From contig CP136893.1 in NCBI GenBank assembly GCA_034359265.1, forward strand, positions 25,738,001 to 25,802,000: a stretch of DNA of 64,000 nucleotides, in the 5' to 3' direction. Source of the stretch: Canna indica. Its lineage: Eukaryota > Streptophyta > Magnoliopsida > Zingiberales > Cannaceae. A program made the position numbers and the translations under genes. How positions within the stretch are numbered: the stretch's first letter is position 1; each line of letters starts with the position of its first letter. Below the pieces are notes generated by a model. The model saw only the letters and a program-made list of their open reading frames with translations, was not told where the DNA came from and searched no databases. This document shows, one piece after another, positions 58,501-64,000 of the stretch.

Positions 58501-61500
58501 CAAATGGCCAGTAAGAAGCTAAGGGGCGGATACATGAAGATAGAAGAGAACAGATTCCCAATTCCCTTCACCTACGCGTTTCCCATGAGTAAGAAAGATG
58601 GGATTCAAATGCTCGTAGGATGCAACTTTATCAGATCTATGAAAGGAGGTCTGAGAATTGAAGGACAGGCAATCACGTTCTACAAGAAAGTTACCACGAT
58701 CACAACTAGCACAGACGCAGCAATGTCTGTATCAACCGCCATGGATGAATTCGAATTAACGGACGAAGAATACATTGAACTACTGAGTAGCTCGTCTACA
58801 GAAGAAAACGAGCAGGAAGAATCTCGTACGTTCAAACAGAAATTTAAGCCATTACTGAGAAGGCTGGAGGAACAAGGATATATAGGGGAAGACCCTATCA
58901 GACACTGGAGTAAGAACCAGATCATGTGCAAGCTAGACATAATAAATCCTGATATCACCATCCAGGACAGACCACTGAAACATGTCACGCCTGCAATAAA
59001 AGAACAGTTCGCCAAACACATCCAGAGCCTTCTGAAACTCGGAGCTATAAGACCAAGCTCCAGCAGACATCGGACAATGGCAATGATTGTCCAATCAGGC
59101 ATAAGCGTCGATCCCGCCACCAAGAAGGAGACTAGAGGAAAAGAGCGTCTGGTGTTCAATTACAAAACACTCAATGATAACACCTACAAGGACCAATATA
59201 GTCTACCCGGGATCAACACCATACTAAAACAAGTCGGGAATAGTAAGGTATTCTCGAAGTTTGATCTGAAGAGTGGGTTTCATCAAGTGGCAATGAGCCC
59301 CGAGTCCATCCCTTGGACCGCATTCACAGTCCCTGGAGGCCTCTACGAATGGCTAGTGATGCCGTTCGGCCTCAAAAATGCACCCTCGGTTTTCCAGAGA
59401 AAAATGGATCAGTGTTTCGCTGGAACCGAAAAATACATTGCCGTCTACATCGACGACATACTTGTTTTCTCGGAGACTGAAGAAGAGCATGCGAAGCACT
59501 TGACAACTAGCTTTCGCCCTAGTATGAACCTCGAGCACATGGGGCAAACTGTTATACAGCAATTTCGGCAATGGGCTCTCATCTTAGGGTTCGTCATTTC
59601 TTTGCAGAGCGTGCAACGCTCGCAACCCTGTGTTATGTCCATGCTGTTATCTTCCCAAAGGTGCGTGCATCTGTTCATGGCCTCGGGTAGGGCAACATCA
59701 GTTCTCCAACTAATATTGTTGTCTTTCTCTGGGATTTCCTCGGTTATTATCACGAGTACTGTTTCGTATGGGAAATCTGCCTTAGCTAGTGCCGTTGTGA
59801 GTTCCGAAACAGACTCTCCTTCAGAGAGTGAGCAGATGGCATCACTGTCTGGCTCGTCGAGGTCGACGGATAATACGTCCCAATCATCTGGGAGATCTAG
59901 ATTCTCAATTATCGCCGCCCTGGCGATGTTTCCTTGCTTCCTCGAACATTCTCGCGCGTAGTGTCCTTCCTCCCCACATATGAAGCATTTGCATTTCTTC
60001 GTTTTATCTGAGTATTTTCTCTTGAAGATTCTAATGTGAGTGTTGTGCGGCTTGCCCTTATAATTCTTGGCTTTTCTCAGGCTGTATTTCTTGCTCTTGC
60101 TGTAATAGCCTGGTAGAGGGATCTTACTGCAGATAGATAGATCCTTAAGACTCTTCTGGAAAGCTGCACGTTTACACTGGTCTTCTAAGTACTCATAAGC
60201 AAAATGGATCCGGGGCATCACTCCTATCTGGTTACCCGGATGCTTTAATTTGAATGCTGCTTCCAGTTCCTTTCCCATAATTGGGGGCATTTTTCTAAAG
60301 ACTTTCTCGGATAATTCAGTCGAGACGAACATCCTTCCTGACTTGGCAGCCAGTACCTTGTAATCATTCAGATAATCAAACAAGTCTTTGACACTGTTGC
60401 AGGTAAGTCTTTCAAGGTCCTCATAGGCTCTGTCCTGTTCTTCCGTAGAGCCCGAGGATGGATCCCGTAATAGGATCATTCTTCTTACTTGAGCGGTCAC
60501 ATTCTGGGGATCGTCTGCTATGCCAACGATTTCTTCATATTCTTTGGGGTACGCCATTCTCCACTGGATCCACATCTTTTTCTCATTCTCACCCAGTAGA
60601 TTCTCTATGAAGACTACCTTGGACCTGTTGTCTGTCCAGGTTCTCTCATTGACTAAATTTAATGTAATTGATTCCCAGCGGGCAATTATATCACTATATA
60701 GCCCGAAATGCTCTGGTAGTGATAGGATGGCTCCTGTGTTGGACTGTGCACTGGGTAAGGTATACTTACCGTCATATGCTTTTGCGTATCCTCCCCTCAG
60801 ACTGCCAATCTTTGCTCTCATCATGCTCGAGTCTCCTTGATAGATTGGTCTCACGTTGATGGTAGTAGCCGGGGGGGTACATGGCTGGTCCCATAACAGG
60901 TTCTCTAGGTAACTGGGTAGCCGTTGATGCGGATGAATCAGCTGTCGTGAAAGCTGACTCTGTTTTCTTCACAGGGGTCACTGATTCGGCTTTCTTGATA
61001 GCCTTGTCTAACTTCTTGAAAACCTCATCCAAATCTTTGTTCAGTCATTGGAGAAAATCTAACACTTGATCCTTTTCGAGCATTGGGTTTAGAGCACTTC
61101 ATTATGAGGGCAATGCCATGTCACTTCATAAAAAATAGCCATTTTTTGCCACAAGTTAGTTAGAATATTATAAAACTCAGTTACTGACCTTGTCCATTGC
61201 TGAGTGTTGCGAATTGTAGATCCAATTTCAAAGCACTGAGATGTGCTTTCAAAATCCAAATACATCGCCTGAATAGCTCTCCAGTTTTCATGGGTGGTTT
61301 TGTAGAATAGAAATGTGTTAGAAAATCAACCTTGGACGTAACTCCACCCCAAAAGCTAGCTCAAAGGGGGAGGATTGCCCAATCTATTTAAAGGTCATCT
61401 AGACCACAACCTCAAGCAATGTGGGACTTAATTTAACACCCCCCTCATGCCCAGGATCCACACTGGAGCGTGAAGTTCTGCAGGTGGCCTACTCTCAACC

Positions 61501-64000
61501 ATAGGTTTGGCTCTAATACCATGATAGAAAATCAGCCTTTGACCTAACTCTACTCCAAAAGCTAGCTCAAAGGGGGAGGATTGCCCAATTTATTTAAAGG
61601 TCATCTAGAGTCTAGACCACAATCTCAAGCAATGTGGGACTTTAACAAAATGTCCTTCCAATTTCCGGTTCCATGGAGTTAATCAACCACGCTATTAAAA
61701 TGGAATTCCCAGCCTCCCATGTCCTAGAATGGGCGTAGGTAATAGTTGGTGGGTAATCTCACTGGTAAGATACTCGGTCTTCTCTTTTCCTCTAACTACG
61801 AGCAACACAGATTGGAACCATTCACGAAAATTTAATCCATTTAATTTATGTTAGGTAATTTATAGGGAAGGGGGTAATTTACAGAAGTTGGATTGGTTTG
61901 TGGGACTTGTCTAGGCTGTGTTGTAGTGAATTCGACACTATCCATTGTTTAGTGAACCGAAGGAGCTGAGTAACTCCAACAAGATTGTTCGGCTTTATAC
62001 CATAAAACAGTAGGCTTTTCAAATACTCCTCTTTCTTCATCTATTCCATATGAAAATCTTACAATATATAGGAGTTATGCTACCAAAGATAGATAGCATG
62101 ATTCTAGGAATGCAATCAATACAAATTTATGCTACTAAAAATAGATAACCATGATTATAGGAATGCAATCAATACAAATTAGTGATTCTAGGAGTAAATC
62201 GCTAATCCAAATTTTTGGCTATTTGAATCACTAAATATCTTGGATTTTTCTTTTTTTCCAACAATTCTTATTCAATAAAGTTAATTTTGAGGGTTTTCTA
62301 TTCTAATGGCTTAGAATCCTCGCATAGTTATTTTGTGCAATCTTATCCAGTTTACACAGATTATTGCTTACATTTACCTGGCATGCATAAGAAAGTAGAT
62401 AGTTGTGTGTCTAGCCATGCGTAAATCATAATATTATTTTATCTCTTTTACAGGATATTACTAAGATAAACCAAGATCATGTACCAACAAATCTAGTAGA
62501 GCACTCAGCACATAACAGATGATTTGATCAAAATCAATTCTCATTTCGCCATATTATTTATTTCACGAAAAGTAGAAAGTCCTGTTTTTTCACATTAAAA
62601 ACCTGGATGATTCAGAAGTCATCTAAAGATTAAATAATCATTAGTAGAAAAATTGATTCATGTTCAAACAGATCACCAGAATCCTAAATTTATCCCGTAA
62701 ACTTCAGAATATGATGTAATCCTTACAAAATTAAAAAAAAAACAAATAATCAAATATCATCCCTCAAATTATCAACCTTCTTTGAGCGTTTTATTGATTA
62801 GGCTATATACCATAATTAGGGATCAATCAAATTTACGGTATGCTCATTCCACCAACTAATCAGCAGAACTAACTGGTTCTTACCCTCTCAAACTTTTCCA
62901 GATTTGATCTAACTTGGTTAAATTCTTCCCATATTCAATTCCTCCATATAGTCTCTCTTCTACTTGTTTAAGTCCTACAATGTAATTGTAATCCAAAAGA
63001 TATTGGGGCTTTGAGTTGAGAATAACTTGATTTATTCATGGTCACCATGAGGGAGTGGCAGATAGCTTGTCATTGCGACAAGAGGAAGGTAAGAAGTGCT
63101 TCTCATTATAACTCAAGTCATTAATTAAAGGCATAATATTAGAGTGTTAATAGTAAGCCTGATGATTGTTCCATTGGTTCTAAGAGCATATTGAAAAGGC
63201 AAAAGGTAATTTTTTCCCCTTAATAGTCAAGCAAATAGTAAAGTACTAGGTGGATATTTGGAGGGACATATTTGAGTGTTTTTGAAGGAAATATCTTATC
63301 TTCTATCACTAATTGATTGTCTAGGAATTTAAGATGAAGAGGATGCCTTTTGTTGCCCTTTTCCGCAATTCCCCCACATTGCCTAGGAATAAATGCTCCC
63401 ATAGAGATAAATGATTGAAAATTCTCTTAACTTTGACATGCAGAGTTCCTGGACAAAGCGTGCTGCAGAAGTTGATAGCCCCCAGCCTATGTCTTCCTCG
63501 GACCGATTAGCTGATCCACCTGATAGTACTTGTGCACAGGTCATTCACTCAGCACCTGAAACTTTATGTAAAGATCAGGTGCCTATATCTGCCACTAGGG
63601 AGAACCATGGTAAAAGGGAACTTGCTGGTAAGTCATTCTCACTTCAAAAAGAGCTAACTTCTTGCACATTTTCCATTCTCTTGTTAAACTTTAGTTTGAT
63701 CTCTAGATGATTGCATGGGAAAAGACTTGGAGATAGGAGTATGCAGGAGTTCAGAATATGGAACTCATCCAAGCGACCAGGATCGTACCAAACTTACGGA
63801 CACAAAGGTGGACGATTTATCTGAAAAGGAAACCAAGAATGAGGGATGTTTGGGCAGTCTTCCGAACAATGCATTTGATGAGTCGAGTGCACAAGCAGCT
63901 AATCAGATAACTGCAATTGCCAATAGTTCAGACACTCAAGTGGCCAGAGCTATTCAGCGTCCTAGTAGCTTCTCCAAGATCTCAGAAGGCCAAGATAAGG
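31124..64000 (+). CDS. PRR37-like: Pseudo-response regulator, PRR37/PRR7 type (5' part of gene, six coding exons)
   Basis: PRR proteins are nuclear transcriptional repressors of the plant circadian clock; the PRR3/7/37 group also controls flowering time. The joined exons encode 438 residues before the window ends. Residues 1-96 are a hydrophilic, glutamine-rich leader. Residues 97-226 form the pseudo-receiver domain, with acidic residues E108/D110/D111 in LLVENDDCT, glutamate (E154, [10 protein letters not shown]) in place of the phospho-accepting aspartate, and the conserved lysine K206 (LLKPI). Residues 227-279 are serine-rich ([20 protein letters not shown]). Exon 5 carries [17 protein letters not shown], a PRR3/7/37-clade signature. 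Splice phases agree at every junction. The CCT domain must lie beyond the window. The start is the first of two adjacent ATGs. No stop or frameshift is seen, so the gene appears intact despite a 27.1-kb fourth intron. Confidence 0.9.
31506..32859. other. PRR intron 1, left part
   Basis: Typical T-rich plant intron sequence without recognisable genes. A small palindrome with 10-bp arms (atatcatggt) lies at 32818-32844, close to where the hAT remnant begins. Confidence 0.6.
32860..35001 (-). mobile_element. hAT transposon remnant in PRR intron 1
   Basis: On the minus strand the element begins with the terminus catggttcgaaatctc at 35001, followed by ggtac/taccgg-rich subterminal sequence and a ctatata promoter-like motif (about 34757). 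It then has an N-terminal BED-type reading ([20 protein letters not shown], 34614 downward). Further along, [19 protein letters not shown] and [13 protein letters not shown] segments follow, then the C-terminal dimerisation motif [12 protein letters not shown] around 33310. The far end stops near 32860 within the acidic C-terminal tail and lacks a matching terminus, so it is truncated. Many stops are present. It is the same family as the complete element at 42600-46797, in opposite orientation. Confidence 0.8.
35330..35491 (+). CDS. PRR37-like: PRR coding exon 2
   Basis: Begins after the acceptor ctttgacag and encodes [20 protein letters not shown] to NTPVI plus one base. It contains E154, replacing the phospho-acceptor. 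The donor is gtgagt. Confidence 0.9.
35581..35714 (+). CDS. PRR37-like: PRR coding exon 3
   Basis: Begins after ttttgtgcag and encodes [20 protein letters not shown] through HVWRRCHS. It contains K206 of the receiver fold. The donor is gtaagt, phase 0. Confidence 0.9.
36188..36346 (+). CDS. PRR37-like: PRR coding exon 4
   Basis: Begins after atcccag with [20 protein letters not shown] and ends GSGTQ before gtgagc. It encodes 53 serine-, aspartate- and asparagine-rich residues. Confidence 0.88.
36347..36554. other. Native left end of PRR intron 4
   Basis: AT-rich sequence between the exon 4 donor and the first LTR. No features are seen. Confidence 0.5.
36555..36840 (+). repeat. Left (5') LTR, truncated
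   Basis: Matches the 3' part of the right LTR from attggag onward. It contains a pyrimidine-rich ctctttct stretch and ends gtaatctcaga. Confidence 0.7.
37084..38030 (+). pseudogene. Gypsy gag remnant with CCHC zinc knuckle
   Basis: The first 118 codons are open and contain [18 protein letters not shown] and [18 protein letters not shown], typical of gypsy capsid. A stop at 37438 and further frame changes follow. A zinc knuckle reading [14 protein letters not shown] is recognisable near 37880, in a different frame. The protein would bind genomic RNA in the virus-like particle; here it is broken. Confidence 0.75.
38110..40850 (+). pseudogene. Gypsy pol remnant: RT, RNase H, integrase
   Basis: Reverse transcriptase begins around [19 protein letters not shown], then passes several stops to a 313-codon open segment (38646-39587). 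That segment contains [12 protein letters not shown] with the catalytic FFDD intact, the [20 protein letters not shown] region, [13 protein letters not shown] and an RNase H part ([24 protein letters not shown]). Integrase follows in broken frames (about 39780-40520). The C-terminal part, [18 protein letters not shown] to [11 protein letters not shown], is open at 40537-40845. No clear chromodomain is seen before the right LTR. Confidence 0.85.
40923..41384 (+). repeat. Right (3') LTR
   Basis: Begins TGTTACGAACG directly after a purine-rich tract and includes the sequences shared with the left LTR. The exact right end is uncertain within about 20 bp. Confidence 0.7.
41385..41710. other. Intron sequence between retroelements
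   Basis: No coding signature. This may be native intron or an unrecognised LTR part. Confidence 0.35.
41711..42599 (-). pseudogene. Ty1/copia 3' portion: end of reverse transcriptase, RNase H, LTR start
   Basis: On the minus strand the catalytic box appears near 42540 as AYVDNMTI (second aspartate changed to asparagine). It is followed by [20 protein letters not shown] and, through many stops, RLDISF and the RNase H tail [19 protein letters not shown] polypurine-type tract (cttgcgggggag on the minus strand, 41801-41812) directly precedes TGTTAGGGACTT, the apparent start of the 3' LTR at 41800. The left limit of the LTR is not defined. The reading is separated from the rest of the element by hAT insertions. 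Confidence 0.7.
42855..46405 (+). pseudogene. hAT transposase pseudogene (BED finger, DUF659, hAT dimerisation)
   Basis: The N-terminus [14 protein letters not shown] is followed by a BED-type finger with [20 protein letters not shown]. After a TAG (43074) and other stops, a 149-codon open part (43541-43987) has the DUF659 signature, including [20 protein letters not shown]. Then comes [16 protein letters not shown]. The C-terminal dimerisation region near 45090 reads [19 protein letters not shown]. The reading is cut at 45309 by a MITE and resumes at 45724 with an acidic, serine-rich tail ending at 46405 ([11 protein letters not shown]). DDE residues cannot all be verified. Stops make it inactive, though its ends look mobilisable. 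Confidence 0.85.
45310..45723. mobile_element. hAT-type MITE nested in the hAT transposase gene
   Basis: The element has perfect 17-bp terminal inverted repeats (catggtttaaaataccg) and the 8-bp duplication gattggag at 45302-45309 and 45724-45731. The interior is dominated by ggtaccgg/taccgg and accgcccggtat words, which make the two halves complementary. Its ends match those of its host element, so it could be mobilised by the same transposase family. Length 414 bp; non-coding. Confidence 0.93.
46806..48585 (+). mobile_element. Second, decayed hAT element with internally duplicated 5' region
   Basis: The left end is near gaggttttaagtactatacc (about 46817). The right end is near 48578, where tatcgagattaaacctt is the inverted counterpart. 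Two copies of the promoter and BED-finger exon occur in tandem, 517 bp apart: ctatataaac at 46864 and 47381, and DPAWQH at about 46970 and 47487. A remnant of the DUF659 entry ([20 protein letters not shown]) lies at 48155. The catalytic region and dimerisation domain are deleted. No target duplication was found. Poly-G runs at about 46844-46857 and 47357-47372 lie upstream of each TATA-like box. Confidence 0.7.
48586..50661 (-). pseudogene. Ty1/copia middle portion: protease, integrase, start of reverse transcriptase
   Basis: On the minus strand, from high to low coordinates, these pieces appear in order. A protease-like segment includes [20 protein letters not shown] (50423 downward). A GAG-pre-integrase to integrase piece reads [27 protein letters not shown] and [11 protein letters not shown] (49961-49700). 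[15 protein letters not shown] follows. The start of reverse transcriptase reads [35 protein letters not shown] (48694-48590). It breaks off at the hAT end. Numerous stops are present. Confidence 0.8.
48729..48852. repeat. 62-bp exact tandem duplication
   Basis: The segment catgtcttgttttcttctaa... at 48729-48790 is repeated exactly at 48791-48852. It lies in the copia region just before the reverse transcriptase, on the antisense side. Identity of the copies implies a recent slippage or gap-repair event. Confidence 0.9.
50662..51136 (-). repeat. Chromovirus 3' LTR
   Basis: Nearly identical to 55592-56085, sharing accttgctataggcacgagt and caagtgggtgtaaca. It contains a gagagaga stretch and agctttaattctcactttt. 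The junction at 50662 is slightly diverged from that of the other LTR. Confidence 0.85.
51137..54700 (-). pseudogene. Chromovirus pol: protease, RT, RNase H, integrase, chromodomain
   Basis: Minus-strand order: a zinc knuckle [14 protein letters not shown] (about 54565); protease [15 protein letters not shown] (about 54300); RT in pieces with a mutated catalytic box, [10 protein letters not shown], where the first aspartate of FFDD is asparagine (about 53390); the [10 protein letters not shown] region; RNase H with [20 protein letters not shown] (52927-52379); integrase with [26 protein letters not shown] and [13 protein letters not shown] (52221-51829). The C-terminal part is [28 protein letters not shown], then a chromodomain ([20 protein letters not shown]). 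Frameshifts occur between RT and RNase H and within RT. Confidence 0.88.
54701..55591 (-). pseudogene. Chromovirus gag
   Basis: The minus-strand open frame covers the end of the LTR leader and then a gag segment with [20 protein letters not shown] and [15 protein letters not shown] (the usual GDDPxxW-type region), followed by a stop and a shifted continuation to about 54800. It precedes the zinc knuckle. This is the capsid and nucleocapsid part of the element. Confidence 0.7.
55592..56085 (-). repeat. Chromovirus 5' LTR
   Basis: Begins at 56085 on the minus strand with TGTTACACCC and ends at 55592 with CA, directly before the primer-binding site. It carries a few short insertions relative to the other LTR. 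Confidence 0.85.
56086..56294 (-). pseudogene. Copia gag zinc-knuckle fragment
   Basis: On the minus strand the piece [16 protein letters not shown] can be read near 56120-56170, the typical end of a copia-type gag zinc knuckle (CxxxHGKPxNWK context). It is upstream, in element order, of the chromovirus insertion, and is continued by the protease fragment beyond the chromovirus. Confidence 0.6.
56295..56604. mobile_element. hAT-type MITE of the CATGGTTT family
   Basis: The left end reads taaggtttaaaatctcag and the right end (reverse complement) catggtttcaaaaaccgt. The 8-bp duplication ctatggag occurs at 56287-56294 and 56605-56612. The interior is rich in ggtac and taccg words. Length 310 bp; non-coding. 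It interrupts the copia gag reading. Confidence 0.9.
56605..56682 (-). pseudogene. Copia gag fragment beside the viral segment
   Basis: The minus strand reads [15 protein letters not shown], a conserved copia gag stretch, followed by decay toward the MITE. On the other side of the viral segment, copia gag resumes with NKDLDEV. This shows that the viral DNA lies inside copia gag. Confidence 0.7.
56685..57430 (+). pseudogene. Badnavirus-like capsid protein fragment, left copy
   Basis: An open plus-strand frame begins within the capsid C-terminal half. It contains a CX2CX4HX4C zinc knuckle near 56969 (key residues C, C, H, C) and, near 57330-57417, a second cysteine cluster with spacing CX2CX11CX2CX4CX2C. 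The frame then runs without a stop into the antisense of reverse transcriptase and ends at 57508. The last 26 or so residues are therefore an artefact of the fusion. The N-terminal half of the capsid is absent in this copy. Confidence 0.85.
57431..58203 (-). pseudogene. Badnavirus-like reverse transcriptase fragment, left copy
   Basis: The minus-strand frame runs from the arm edge (58203) through the N-terminal connection to the RT catalytic box YIDD near 57496-57507, then crosses into antisense capsid sequence at about 57435. Protease is absent in this copy because the arm ends before it. The fingers and palm region is uninterrupted. RNase H is missing. Confidence 0.85.
58204..58749 (+). other. 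Single-copy spacer (loop) of the viral inverted repeat: protease region
   Basis: This 546-bp block is present once. It encodes, on the plus strand, the region upstream of and including the aspartic protease (catalytic LDTGA at about 58396-58410). It continues in frame into the right arm. In a transcript it would be the loop of a hairpin. Confidence 0.85.
58204..59515 (+). pseudogene. Badnavirus-like protease-reverse transcriptase fragment, right copy
   Basis: A continuous plus-strand frame covers protease (DTG active site at residue 41 counted from the ATG at 58279) and reverse transcriptase with the catalytic YIDD at 59446-59457. Palm-domain motifs are intact. At about 59510 the frame passes into antisense capsid sequence and remains open to 59961, so the last 150 or so residues are not viral protein. 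RNase H, which should follow RT, is missing. No upstream movement protein is fused. Confidence 0.88.
58750..60268 (-). repeat. Right arm of 1519-bp viral inverted repeat
   Basis: Reverse-complement partner of 56685-58203. It contains RT (plus strand) and the capsid C-terminal half (minus strand), joined at about 59510. Confidence 0.92.
59516..61025 (-). pseudogene. Badnavirus-like capsid protein fragment, right copy (longer)
   Basis: The minus-strand open frame from 60854 runs 1.3 kb through the capsid domain, the CX2CX4HX4C knuckle (about 59975) and the second cysteine cluster to the fusion point. A second frame (61032-60772) carries the preceding lysine- and threonine-rich segment, implying one frameshift near 60850. 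From 60269 to 61025 the sequence is single copy. The N-terminal junction with copia gag is at about 61025. Confidence 0.85.
61026..61315 (-). pseudogene. Copia gag fragment
   Basis: Minus-strand reading: [47 protein letters not shown] and [12 protein letters not shown], then NKDLDEV. These are standard copia gag landmarks. A stop after FLQ is present. It continues on the far side of the TRIM element. Confidence 0.75.
61316..61647 (-). mobile_element. TRIM (terminal-repeat retrotransposon in miniature)
   Basis: Two LTRs of 123 and 126 bp (61316-61438 and 61522-61647) flank about 83 bp. On the minus strand the 5' LTR starts TGTTAAAGTCCCACATTGC and is followed by tggtattagagcc, a tRNA-Met primer-binding site (61509-61521). 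A polypurine tract gagggggg precedes the 3' LTR. The 5-bp duplication aaatg flanks the element (61311-61315 and 61648-61652). There is no coding capacity. All diagnostic parts of a TRIM are present. Confidence 0.92.
61648..62002 (-). pseudogene. Copia gag N-terminal region and leader
   Basis: Minus-strand pieces read [20 protein letters not shown] and [20 protein letters not shown] in different frames, the beginning of copia gag. A possible primer-binding site ggctttatacca (61991-62002; tggtataaagcc on the minus strand) marks the border with the LTR. Confidence 0.7.
62003..62263 (-). repeat. Probable 5' LTR of the copia element
   Basis: On the minus strand it starts TGTTGGAAAAAAAG and ends just before the primer-binding site. 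An internal direct repeat (aggaatgcaatcaatacaaa) occurs twice. Its sequence does not resemble the supposed 3' LTR at 41711-41800, so pairing is unresolved. Confidence 0.5.
62264..63443. other. Native right end of PRR intron 4
   Basis: AT-rich intronic sequence ending in the acceptor ctttgacatgcag. No transposon sequence was recognised. Confidence 0.6.
63444..63627 (+). CDS. PRR37-like: PRR coding exon 5
   Basis: Begins after gacatgcag with [20 protein letters not shown] and includes [18 protein letters not shown], conserved in the PRR37/PRR7 group. It ends with one base before gtaagt. It lies 27.1 kb from exon 4. Confidence 0.9.
63707..64000 (+). CDS. PRR37-like: PRR coding exon 6 (continues beyond window)
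   Basis: Begins after gatctctag and reads [20 protein letters not shown] onward to the window end at SEGQDK without a stop. It is the linker region between the pseudo-receiver and the CCT domain. The rest of the exon is outside. Confidence 0.88.

Larger units (their letters stand above)
56683..61025. mobile_element. Endogenous badnavirus-like pararetrovirus segment, head-to-head rearranged
   Basis: Parts of a Caulimoviridae polyprotein (capsid with two cysteine motifs, aspartic protease, reverse transcriptase) are present in four alternating-orientation blocks: capsid C-terminal part (+), RT (-), protease-RT (+), capsid (-). The two outer/inner block pairs form an inverted repeat of 1519 bp arms. 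The second capsid cysteine motif has the spacing CX2CX11CX2CX4CX2C, described for badnaviruses. Movement protein, RNase H, intergenic region and tRNA-priming site are absent. The segment cannot encode a virus. It is an old genomic copy inside copia gag, in intron 4 of the PRR gene. No target duplication is expected or seen. Confidence 0.88.

Overview
This window is plant nuclear DNA, almost certainly an angiosperm and probably a monocot (a PRR37/PRR7-type clock gene, a badnavirus-like integrant, and GC-rich short-chain dehydrogenase exons of monocot style). The species cannot be named from the sequence. There are no bacterial-style operons. I saw no tRNA, rRNA or CRISPR. The only clearly functional-looking gene is a pseudo-response regulator. 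Its first six recognised coding exons are at 31124-31505, 35330-35491, 35581-35714, 36188-36346, 63444-63627 and 63707-64000 (running off the window). All are on the + strand with consistent splice phases. Its C-terminal exons, expected to carry a CCT domain, lie beyond the window.

Layout. 1-2.4 kb: an unidentified minus-strand coding fragment and a LINE zf-RVT/RNase H fragment. 2.4-9.2 kb: two diverged copies of a minus-strand leader exon flanking a decayed Tat-like Ty3/gypsy element. 9.2-12 kb: a long-TIR MITE, AT-rich DNA and a copia scrap. 12.1-17.6 kb: a nearly full-length LINE with an internal hAT-type MITE (8-bp target duplication). 17.6-23.3 kb: AT-rich DNA, then a short-chain dehydrogenase pseudogene split by a 2.1-kb non-autonomous CACTA element with a 3-bp target duplication. 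23.3-29.4 kb: minus-strand LINE pieces, one interrupted by a MULE-like segment carrying a GRF zinc-finger pseudogene. 29.9-31.1 kb: promoter and 5' UTR of the PRR gene. 31.5-35.3 kb: PRR intron 1 with a minus-strand hAT remnant.

The striking part is PRR intron 4 (36347-63443, 27.1 kb). It holds a plus-strand Ty3/gypsy element (about 36.56-41.38 kb). It also holds a minus-strand Ty1/copia element (about 41.7-62.3 kb) that is broken up by a series of later insertions: a complete 4.2-kb hAT element with an 8-bp target duplication and a MITE nested in its coding region; a second decayed hAT; a 5.4-kb chromovirus; another MITE; a 332-bp TRIM element; and a badnavirus-like endogenous pararetrovirus segment.

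The pararetrovirus segment (about 56683-61025) is a head-to-head rearrangement: two arms of 1519 bp each (56685-58203 and 58750-60268), almost identical and in opposite orientation, separated by 546 bp. Because it lies in an intron of an apparently intact clock gene, the pre-mRNA would be predicted to fold into a long hairpin of viral sequence. That is the most interesting hypothesis here: a clock-gene-driven, intron-encoded source of antiviral double-stranded RNA. It is inference and needs small-RNA data.
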